A DNA stretch of 64,000 nt, from contig NISF01000004.1 in the NCBI GenBank assembly GCA_002270295.1, positions 248,001-312,000 on the forward strand. The letters are read 5' to 3'. The first letter of the stretch is position 1. Every line of letters begins with the position of its first letter. This document shows positions 7,145 through 14,118 of the stretch, one piece after another. A model generated the notes under the pieces. That model was not told the DNA's origin and did no database searches. It saw nothing but the letters and a program-made list of their open reading frames with translations. The position numbers and the translations under genes were made by a program. The stretch is from Enterobacter sp. 10-1. Lineage in GTDB: Bacteria > Pseudomonadota > Gammaproteobacteria > Enterobacterales > Enterobacteriaceae.

Positions 7145-8236
7145 ACCCCCACGCAGCACAGCACCTGCGCAACCTTATCGACGCCGGCCACATTGCGCCG
7201 GGCGTCGTTGATACCCGCTCAATTGAGGATGTAACCCCCAATGACCTTATCGGATTCAATCAGTGCCATTTCTTCGCCGGGATCGGCGGATGGTCGCTTG
7301 CCCTGCGTCGCGCAGGATGGCCAGACAGCCGCCCGGCATGGACAGCATCATGCCCCTGCCAGCCTTTCAGCCAGGCAGGCAAAGGGCTTGGGTTTGCTGA
7401 CGAGCGGCACTTATGGCCCTCCGCACATTGGCTTGTCGGCCAGCGCCGCCCTGTCGTGGTCTTTGGCGAGCAATCTGGCAGCGCTGACGCGAACGACTGG
7501 ATCGACCTTGTACAAGCTGACGTGGAAGCCCTGGGCTATGCCTTCGGGGCGACTGCGTTTCCGTCTGCGAGCGTCGGCGCGCCGCACCAGAGAGACCGTG
7601 CTTATTGGGTGGCCGACGCCGATCGCCAGCAATGGGAGAGGTGCGGGGAATTTCAACCGACAGGGGGGGGGTAAACCTTCAGACAGCTGCGTTATTGGCT
7701 GGCTGGACAACGCCGAGCGCGACCGATGGAGTGCGCGGAGGGACGGGTATCACCTCGGGAATGACGGGCAGCAGCCTTACGCAGATGGTGAAAATGGCGG
7801 TATGGCCGACGCCGACAGCAACGGACGGGAAAGGCGGTTATCAGGGAGGACGGATCCGCAACGGGAAGCTATCGACGGACAGGCTCGATGTGGCTGCGCA
7901 GCTTGCGGGCTGGCCGACGCCGACCACGAGCAACGACCGCTCGCCATGTCCGCAAGAGGCTATGCGGATGTATCGCGACAATGGAACAAAGATTCAGAAG
8001 CGGCTTCAGGATGTAGCTGCGTTATGCGGCCCGGCCCGGTTAACGGCTTCTGGAGAGATGCTGATTGGCTCCACGGCCGGGATGGATGGTGGAGGCCAGT
8101 TAGACCCGGATCATTCCCGCTGGCTGATGGGATTCCCGCCCGAGTGGGAAGAGTGCGCACCTACGGAAACGCTATCAACATTGAAGCGGCGGCAGCGTTC
8201 ATAAAGTCCTACATGGCAGCGGTGGATCATGTCTGA
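7120..8236 (+). CDS. Phage DNA cytosine-C5 methyltransferase, frameshifted at a G9 tract
   Basis: Start GTG 7120 (AAYYNEIDPHAAQ follows) with GGGAGG upstream. The first part has motif I FAGIGGW (residues 52-58), catalytic SCPCQPFS with C80, FGEQ (motif VI) and GAPHQRDRAYWVA (motif VIII). It terminates at TAA 7672-7674 right after nine Gs. The remaining part, in the +1 frame to 8236, continues KPSDSCVIGWLDN and ends with the canonical motif X region RVGRVRTYGNAIN. With eight Gs the frame would be open for 371 residues. As read, the target-recognition and C-terminal parts are lost. It may be a phase-variable gene, a recent mutation or a sequencing error. It overlaps the next gene by 8 bp. Confidence 0.85.
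7241..8204 (+). CDS. Overlapping frame inside the methylase, conserved in phages
   Basis: A second frame inside the cytosine methylase gene, starting MTLSDSISAISSPGSADG. It contains SLSARQAKGLGLLTSGTYG, GSTLYKLTWK, LRASARRT and repeated GWPTPT motifs, and ends with ARLTASGEMLIGSTAGMD and HSRWLMGFPPEW. I recognise this string from proteins annotated as phage methyltransferases. It changes frame at the same G9 tract; with eight Gs it would be continuous for about 320 aa. Whether it is translated is unknown: the upstream SD is weak. It may be a genuine overprinted gene or a frame kept open by the composition of the methylase gene. Confidence 0.5.
7663..7671 (+). repeat. G9 homopolymer in the cytosine methylase
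   Basis: Nine consecutive Gs. Loss of one G restores both overlapping frames at once: the methylase reads PTGGGKPSDS and the alternative frame reads RQGGVNLQTA. Poly-G tracts of this length are slippage-prone in replication and error-prone in sequencing. Confidence 0.9.
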
Positions 8237-10856
8237 TTCCGCCGCTTTAGTATGGAGATGGAACGCCAAACGGCAGGCTGTTAACCCCAATAGTGTTGCT
8301 GATTCTGCGATTGAGTATCTCACCCCGAAAGGCGAGCGGAAGACGCTCGCCTATGCGGATTTGGTCGATACCGTCTATCGCACCCCCATGCGCCCGCGCG
8401 AGGGCGCCGCGCGCGAAGCATTCGACCGCAAAGGCCGCGCTCACTATCTGCGCCGCCGGGTTCAGACTCTACCGGCGTTTATCCGCAAGCGGTTCTCTCT
8501 GCGCCTGGAATCGCTGGAGCGTCACGATCCAAAAGAGGCAGTGCGCTGGCTGTTCAGCACGTTTGAGCGGCACGTGTTACGCCGCGTCGACGCGGTAAAC
8601 GCCCAATACCTACCGCAGAGCGAACTCCCCGCGATCCTTGCGCCTCTCCGTGATGATTTTCACCTGCTGCCCTGGGCGGACAAAAAACGCCTGAAACGAC
8701 TGGCCTATAAGCTCGCAAACCTGATGAAAAGCGAGTTTATGCGCGAGTTTGATTTCCAGTACGGGAAAACCGCTGATGTTGAGTTTTCCACGCTCTACGC
8801 TTACGGCTATATCGCCAGCAAGGCGACGAAGCTCAATATCTCGATCCCTGGCTGGGGTCGGTATTGCGAAGAGGAGATGGGAGCCGAAGAGGCACTGCGC
8901 GCCGTTGCGCGCCTTCAGTCGGAAAAGTGGTGGTTAGGTAAAATCCGCCGGATCCATGATTGCTGGCGAGAGCACCTCATGATCGCCGCGGGCTACGTCA
9001 GTAAGGTGGCGTCGCCGTATTGCTCCGATCCGTGCTTCAAGGAATGGATAGCCCAGAAAAAAGCGAACTTCGAATACCTCCAGGCGATGGAGTTGGAAGA
9101 TCAGGACACTGGCGAGCGCAGCTCTTTGCTGGACAAGGTCATGGGGAGCACGTCCAACCCCAAAAACGCCCGCGCCGAGCTGATGGTGCGCATGCGTGGG
9201 TTTGAGGATATGGCAACCGAAATGGGTTTGGTTGGCATGTTCTATACGCTGACCGCGCCGTCTCGTTATCACTCCACGCACGTAAAATCCGGCAAACGCA
9301 ACGACAAATATCGCGACGCTGGCCCGCGCCAGACGCAGAAATACCTCTGCAAAGTCTGGGCGCGAGTCCGTGCGAAATGGGGGCGAGAAGGTATTCGCAC
9401 CTTCGGCTTTCGTGTAGCCGAGCCGCACCACGACGCCACCCCGCACTGGCACCTGCTGCTATTCCTGCGCCCGGAAGAGGTGGAATATGCAACGGCCATT
9501 TTCCGCAAGCATGCGTTGAAAGAGGACGGTAACGAACCGGGCGCGCAGGAGCACCGTTTTACCGTTACGCCGATTGATGAAAAATTTGGCTCTGCAACGG
9601 GCTATATCGCGAAGTACATCTCTAAAAATATCGACGGTTACGGCATGGACGGCGAGCTAGACGATGAATCCGGCCAACCCGTCAAAGAGATGGCGAAGCG
9701 CGTGCGCGCATGGGCGTCGCGCTGGAATATCCGCCAGTTTCAGCAGATCGGCGGCGCCCCGGTGACCACCTGGCGCGAGCTGCGCCGGTTAGGTAACCGC
9801 GAGCTGGTTCTACATCCGGAGATCGAAGAGGCTCGCGCAGCTGCTGACGCGGCGGACTGGCCGGGGTACACCAACGCCCAGGGCGGCCCGTTAGTGCCTC
9901 GTGACTGCCTGCGCGTTCGCCTCAGTTACGAATACACCGAGGAAGGCAATGATTATGGTGACACGGTCGCCAAAATAACCGGTGTCTATTGCCCTCTCAC
10001 CATCCGTGAATCCGTCATTTTTACCCGCACAACCGAATACAAAATTGTGCCGAAGCGTAAGCCGTCGCCGGTCGAGAATTTGACCTTAGAAGGCCGCGCA
10101 GCGGCCCCTCGGAGTTCTGTCAATAACTGTACGGGGCCCGCCGGATCGGACGAAAAAGCACCATCAGAAACGGCGGTGCCAGCTGATAAAACCGCGCCCG
10201 ACAACAGTTCGGTGACAGCACTTCCGCTGAATATCGATGTTTTGAGGCGATATTCACGCCAGCAAAGGCAGGAGATCACCAGCAGGTTAAGAAAATCCGC
10301 CCGGGAAAGCTCAGATCAAGCCTTCACGCGTACCGCGCGCGGCCTGCGCACGTCGATTGATGACGAAAGCGCGCTGACATGGGGGCCAAAAGTTACCGCC
10401 GCGAAAGATATGAGCCTGACGCTGGAAGAGGCCGAGCGGCGCTGGCGCGAGCAGCTGCGGATCGAGGCTGAACGGCGAGCAGATAACTACGCGGCGGCGG
10501 TTGCGGAGTATCAGAAGAAAAAAGCTGAAGCTGCATTGCTTCGTCAGAACGGCGCAGCATCAATTAACCAGAATCAGAATTCACCACAACCAGACATTAG
10601 AGCGGGTGCTCAGGCAATGCCTGATAAAGTGATCGCGGGTCTGGATAGACGTAATATCATTCTAACCGATAGAGAGGTTAGAGCGTTGTTAAGTGGCTGC
10701 ATTCTGGCGTATGGCGAAATGGAATTTGCCATCAGAGAAGGGGGTCTGGTGGTAGAGCATCGGCTTTATAAGCATGCCAACCACGCCCCAGCATCGGCGA
10801 CTAAGCAAAGTGAGTTACTTAGTCGCTGGCAAAAGGCTACCAGGAAGAAACTATGA
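8229..10856 (+). CDS. A: gpA-type rolling-circle replication endonuclease
   Basis: An 875-aa initiator that nicks the phage origin and stays covalently attached to start rolling-circle replication. The metal-binding HUH motif is PHWHLLLFL near residue 405. The tyrosine motif is YIAKYISKN near residue 458, with the paired catalytic tyrosines of the P2 gpA family. P2 gpA is 761 aa; here the extra length is a charged C-terminal tail from about residue 620 on, with coiled-coil stretches (EEAERRWREQLRIEAERRADN). The origin normally lies within this gene. It overlaps the methylase stop by 8 bp and the next ORF by 4 bp. Confidence 0.93.
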   Translation: MSDSAALVWRWNAKRQAVNPNSVADSAIEYLTPKGERKTLAYADLVDTVYRTPMRPREGAAREAFDRKGRAHYLRRRVQTLPAFIRKRFSLRLESLERHDPKEAVRWLFSTFERHVLRRVDAVNAQYLPQSELPAILAPLRDDFHLLPWADKKRLKRLAYKLANLMKSEFMREFDFQYGKTADVEFSTLYAYGYIASKATKLNISIPGWGRYCEEEMGAEEALRAVARLQSEKWWLGKIRRIHDCWREHLMIAAGYVSKVASPYCSDPCFKEWIAQKKANFEYLQAMELEDQDTGERSSLLDKVMGSTSNPKNARAELMVRMRGFEDMATEMGLVGMFYTLTAPSRYHSTHVKSGKRNDKYRDAGPRQTQKYLCKVWARVRAKWGREGIRTFGFRVAEPHHDATPHWHLLLFLRPEEVEYATAIFRKHALKEDGNEPGAQEHRFTVTPIDEKFGSATGYIAKYISKNIDGYGMDGELDDESGQPVKEMAKRVRAWASRWNIRQFQQIGGAPVTTWRELRRLGNRELVLHPEIEEARAAADAADWPGYTNAQGGPLVPRDCLRVRLSYEYTEEGNDYGDTVAKITGVYCPLTIRESVIFTRTTEYKIVPKRKPSPVENLTLEGRAAAPRSSVNNCTGPAGSDEKAPSETAVPADKTAPDNSSVTALPLNIDVLRRYSRQQRQEITSRLRKSARESSDQAFTRTARGLRTSIDDESALTWGPKVTAAKDMSLTLEEAERRWREQLRIEAERRADNYAAAVAEYQKKKAEAALLRQNGAASINQNQNSPQPDIRAGAQAMPDKVIAGLDRRNIILTDREVRALLSGCILAYGEMEFAIREGGLVVEHRLYKHANHAPASATKQSELLSRWQKATRKKL

Positions 10857-11362
10857 CCACGTTCAGTGTAGAAATTAACGAAAATATCGTTATCAGACTT
10901 AAAAAGAGTGCTCGTCCGGAAATAACGCTTGATCTGCCATCTGTGCCGGAGCAAGGCGATAAGCTGTGGGTGAAAAGCATGCGCGGTACTCATATCGTCG
11001 AAACGGAAAGGTGTATGATCGTGGAGTCGTGCCGCGTTTCACGTCTGCGCCCAACCATACGGTTGGTATTATTATTTGGCATTGCAACCAATCACGGACA
11101 CGATGAATCAGCCACACCGCTTGCGTTACAGGATAAACGTAAGCATGCACCGCTGCCGGAGGTAGTTCGGAATATCAGATTGGAACAGGGTCAGCAAGGG
11201 CTGTTACAGAACCGAGAGAGAATGACCAGAAAATTAGCACTACTAGGCAAGACTGGCTCCGTCGCTTCTGGATGTGTTGGTCATACATCAATTCCGGCCA
11301 CTAATGACCATGCTGCAGGTGACGTTGAAGATGGCAATTCTGAAGGAGGTGATAAAGAATGA
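10853..11362 (+). CDS. Unknown 169-aa accessory protein
   Basis: Starts in ATGA overlap with gpA. The N-terminus MTTFSVEINENIVIRLKKS looks beta-rich. Residues 60-100 have a hydrophobic stretch (TIRLVLLFGIAT) followed by basic segments. The last 30 residues are acidic and glycine-rich. I recognise no family. It lies in the segment after A and before cos, which in P2 carries tin and old, so an exclusion or defence role is possible but not shown. GC is below that of the core genes. Confidence 0.55.
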   Translation: MTTFSVEINENIVIRLKKSARPEITLDLPSVPEQGDKLWVKSMRGTHIVETERCMIVESCRVSRLRPTIRLVLLFGIATNHGHDESATPLALQDKRKHAPLPEVVRNIRLEQGQQGLLQNRERMTRKLALLGKTGSVASGCVGHTSIPATNDHAAGDVEDGNSEGGDKE

Positions 11363-11451
11363 GCCATCTGGAATTAAGGCGGAGAGCTATCATCATCAAA
11401 AATTATCGAAATTTTATCATATGGGCTTGCATTTCAAGAGTGAGCGGATAA
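11359..11451 (+). CDS. 30-aa basic/hydrophobic peptide with near-perfect Shine-Dalgarno
   Basis: ATG 11359 follows AAGGAGGTGAT at about 7 nt, an extended anti-SD match much stronger than those of neighbouring genes. The peptide begins MSHLELRRRAIIIKNYRN and continues FIIWACISRVSG: a basic head and one hydrophobic helix. The ATG overlaps the preceding stop codon. The size and layout recall toxin-like or leader peptides; no homologue is recognised. Confidence 0.45.
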   Translation: MSHLELRRRAIIIKNYRNFIIWACISRVSG

Positions 11452-11462
11452 GCCTATATAAT
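11434..11462 (+). promoter_or_regulatory. Candidate promoter of the DUF2806 gene
   Basis: A consensus -10 box, TATAAT, lies at 11457-11462, 33 bp before the DUF2806 start. The -35 region is poor (TCAAGA at 17-bp spacing). An accessory gene with its own promoter, expressed in the lysogen, is typical of phage morons. Confidence 0.45.
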
Positions 11463-11494
11463 AGACGTCTTTTATCACAAACGGAGGATTCGCC

Positions 11495-12472
11495 ATGGAC
11501 CCACAGATAAATGTAAACGCAGACTTTACCCCTGCCATTGAAGGTGGAACAAAAGGATTGGGCAAGTTATTTCGAGTGATTTTGGGAAAAAGATTAAGTA
11601 ATAGCGATTATCATGAAGCTCTCAGTAATGCTCAGAAATTAAAGGATGTTTCCTTGATTGAGGGGGGGGTAGCTGAGTATCGTGATGGTGCCTTAATCAT
11701 CTTGCGGGACGATGCTCAGGAACCTAATACCGTTGCAGGCGCAATGTTGTCTATGAGGGATGCTAATGCACGAGAGGCCCTGAATCATGCAATTCATACG
11801 TTGCAAAATGAAAATCCAGTTGTAGACGAGGAACCATTGTCGGAGACTTTTTTTCATCACTGGTACAACCATGCTTCTAAGGTGTCGGAAGATGAAGTTC
11901 GTTCTTTATGGGGAAGGGTTCTTGCTTCTGAAATTCAAGCCGGTGGTTCAATATCATTGAGGACAATGAATATTTTATCGACAATGGAAAAAAGACAACT
12001 GCAAAGTTTGGAGATCCTTTCTAAGTACACGGCTGGAGGAAAACTTATTTTTTCCGAAAACAATGATGATATCAGATCCTTTGCATCAGATGTAAGTGTC
12101 GATGATATCAATGAAATGATGGATTTAGGTATTGTAAGGCCTGAAGCAGCTTCAAATTTTATAATTACAGATCTCTTTTTATTTAACAAAGATTTTAATC
12201 TAAATATACACACATGGGGTGCTAATGAAGAATATATATTAGGTGTGGATAAGCGTAGAGTGGTATCGGTTAAAATAAAAAACTTGACATCTACAGGCTC
12301 CTTACTGCTTCGCATAGCTCAGTCTAATATAGACTTAGATAAGCAGGTTAAAGATTATTGCCTCTACCTTCTACACTCTAGCCAGTTAAGTGCACAGAAT
12401 GTTGTTAAAATAGATATTTTTAAGCGAACAAAAAACGGAACCTATCAGCACTTAGGTAAAGTTGAAAAATGA
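11495..12472 (+). CDS. DUF2806-family protein in the P2 tin/old accessory slot
   Basis: A 325-aa cytosolic protein of the uncharacterised DUF2806 family. The family core is SETFFHHWYNHASKVSEDEVRSLWGRVLASEIQ (residues about 115-150), followed by SLRTMNILSTM and a C-terminal region with beta-strand character. The N-terminus carries IEGGTKGLGKLFRVILG, a possible amphipathic or membrane-touching helix. GGAGG precedes ATG 11495. It is strikingly AT-rich beside the GC-rich phage genes, has its own promoter and is followed by a strong terminator. It sits between A and cos, a slot where P2 and relatives carry anti-phage genes (tin, old). A defence or exclusion role is my inference; the biochemical activity is unknown. 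Confidence 0.75.
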   Translation: MDPQINVNADFTPAIEGGTKGLGKLFRVILGKRLSNSDYHEALSNAQKLKDVSLIEGGVAEYRDGALIILRDDAQEPNTVAGAMLSMRDANAREALNHAIHTLQNENPVVDEEPLSETFFHHWYNHASKVSEDEVRSLWGRVLASEIQAGGSISLRTMNILSTMEKRQLQSLEILSKYTAGGKLIFSENNDDIRSFASDVSVDDINEMMDLGIVRPEAASNFIITDLFLFNKDFNLNIHTWGANEEYILGVDKRRVVSVKIKNLTSTGSLLLRIAQSNIDLDKQVKDYCLYLLHSSQLSAQNVVKIDIFKRTKNGTYQHLGKVEK

Positions 12473-12651
12473 AATGATAATTTCTTTCGTGAATTACATA
12501 AAACACAGGTTAGAAACACGCCCAGCCCTTTGGAATACCAATTCGGACATGTCATTGAAAATTATGATAAGTATCATTAAATTTGCGCAGCCATACTGAT
12601 AATGTCAGCGTGGTTTTATTAGGTTACCAAACCACTGAAGTCTTGATTTCC

Positions 12652-12677
12652 AGCCCGCCAAAACGCGGGCTTTTTTT
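12652..12677 (+). terminator. Rho-independent terminator after the DUF2806 gene
   Basis: Stem AGCCCGC / GCGGGCT with loop CAAAAC, followed by seven Ts. It ends rightward early and accessory transcription before cos. Confidence 0.9.
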
Positions 12678-12699
12678 AGGATTTAATGAATGCAAAATG

Positions 12700-12790
12700 T
12701 TGCACAAATTTGCACAATTTTTGAAACGTCGTTTTTGCCTCACAGCGCCAGCACTGGCGGGACCTGGGCGGTTTGCACAAAGTGCACAAA
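12700..12790. repeat. Four TGCACAA repeats beside cos
   Basis: TGCACAA occurs at 12701, 12711, 12774 and 12783, that is, two pairs with 10- and 9-bp periods separated by about 60 bp. The second pair ends 22 bp before the cos core. The helical-turn spacing suggests a protein-binding array, perhaps terminase or a packaging factor. Confidence 0.6.
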
Positions 12791-12811
12791 AAGACGCATG
12801 TTTAGCGCGCA

Positions 12812-12830
12812 GGCGAGGCGGGGGAGCAAT
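12812..12830. other. cos: cos site (19-nt cohesive-end core)
   Basis: GGCGAGGCGGGGGAGCAAT closely resembles the 19-nt cohesive ends of P2 and 186 as I recall them. It lies where P2 cos lies, between the early/accessory end and the portal gene Q. Terminase (gpP/gpM) would cut here to package linear DNA. Confidence 0.82.
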
Positions 12831-13065
12831 CGCGCGCTTTGGGGGTAGGGAAGGGGTCGGTATACCTCGCCAAAAGCCGCCTGCCGGGCGCGCACTTTCG
12901 CGGTGCATCCGGCGAGCGGGCAGGCAAAAGCCCGCCAGAGTGGCGCTGGCTGCGTCTGGTTGGTGATATGACATTGAAGTGTTGCAGGTTGGCCGACATG
13001 GCCGGGAATGGTGGTGGTGCTGGTCGGTACCACACCGCCGGAAATGGCAGTGCGGTACCTTCAAA

Positions 13066-14118
13066 TTACTTCGGGGTTTCCAGCAGGGCGTAAGGGTTGA
13101 AGCGGATCACCTCTTCGCCGAGCCAGTCGTTAACATGCTTCATCGCTTCCATCACCGGCGTCAGTTCGTTGACCGCGAATACCCTCGCCGCCTTCTCGAC
13201 GTCGCCGAACGATCCGTTGCCTTCCGGGATGGCACCCATCAGTTGCGGCGGCACGCGGTGAGCTGCAAGCATGTCGTCGCGGGTGGAGGACTTCACGCCG
13301 ACAAACTCATCCTTCGCCGATATCTGGCTGAACGGCAGGATCTGCACGGCGTCTTTGCCGACGCCGGGCGCACTCAGCAGAATGTTTTTAAATGCCCCGC
13401 CGCGCCGGGTATCGGTCAATGTCTTCTTCAGGTTCTCCAGACTTTCCCCGTCAGCCACTGCGCTGCTGACGTAGACAATACAACCCGCATGCGATCCGTT
13501 GTCGTAGTAGAGCTTGCGGAACTTGTCGGCCGAGTGAGACAGGTTAGCCGACAGCAGGCCGGCGAAATACTCCGGCATGCCGTAGATCTCCTGGTGAATG
13601 TCGGGGTTGATCACATGACACACCGAACTGGTTTCGAACGGGTGATCGTCAAGCCCGGACTGAATAAACCAGTAGGTGTCGAGGTCAGAACCTCGCCGGG
13701 TGTACTTCGCCAGCGAGTTACGAAAACCCATTGGCCCATGCAGGCGGTTGCGCCGCATCTCAAGGTACGCATTGCCGAATACAAACCAGTCGAGCGCAAA
13801 GGCCGAGAACGCCTGGCGCGACAGCAGCTTGTGCGGGATGAAGCACCCGGCCAGCACGTTACGTTTGAAGAACAGCGCCGACTGGTGCCAGCTCGCATAG
13901 CCGAACTGGCGGGCCAGCCCGTACCAGCTAATCGGCGTCTCGTAGTACCGGCCATTGTTGGCGCAGTACATGTTATCCAGCAGGTCATGAGCACCGGTCA
14001 CGGGCCACGGGCCGTCGAACGTGAACGCGCTCAGGCCGGGGGCTGACTTCAGCGCGTCGGCGAGGTCTGCTTGCTCTCTGGCATACTGCCTGCCGCGCGG
14101 GGATTTTCGTCTGCTCAT
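13066..14118 (-). CDS. Q: Portal protein gpQ
   Basis: A 350-aa portal that forms the DNA-conducting ring at the capsid vertex. It aligns by eye with P2 gpQ along its length: ISWYGLARQFGY, KRNVLAGCFIPH, DWFVFGNAYLE, KYTRRGSD, INPDIHQEIYGMPEY and AHRVPPQLMGAIPEG. It is translated after gpP with an ATGA overlap, leftward from the promoter region near 15860. Confidence 0.95.
   Translation of the reverse strand: MSRRKSPRGRQYAREQADLADALKSAPGLSAFTFDGPWPVTGAHDLLDNMYCANNGRYYETPISWYGLARQFGYASWHQSALFFKRNVLAGCFIPHKLLSRQAFSAFALDWFVFGNAYLEMRRNRLHGPMGFRNSLAKYTRRGSDLDTYWFIQSGLDDHPFETSSVCHVINPDIHQEIYGMPEYFAGLLSANLSHSADKFRKLYYDNGSHAGCIVYVSSAVADGESLENLKKTLTDTRRGGAFKNILLSAPGVGKDAVQILPFSQISAKDEFVGVKSSTRDDMLAAHRVPPQLMGAIPEGNGSFGDVEKAARVFAVNELTPVMEAMKHVNDWLGEEVIRFNPYALLETPK

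Larger units (their letters stand above)
12473..13065. other. Non-coding segment carrying terminator, repeats and cos
   Basis: A 593-bp stretch without a supported gene. It holds the early-operon terminator (12652-12677), four TGCACAA repeats (12701-12789) and cos (12812-12830). The GC-rich 12831-13065 contains short inverted repeats, such as GCCTGCCGGGCGCGC near 12889, and leads into the 3' end of the portal gene. I see no protein signal with a convincing start in it. Confidence 0.7.

Noticed and set aside
11274-11510. 78-codon frame across the 30-aa ORF and DUF2806 promoter
   Set aside because: No SD, no family resemblance, and it overlaps a better-supported start and promoter.
12979-14046. 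Long rightward open frame (355 codons) opposite the portal gene
   Set aside because: It is antisense to gpQ, whose match to P2 is clear along its length. The frame has GC-driven composition and no recognisable motif.
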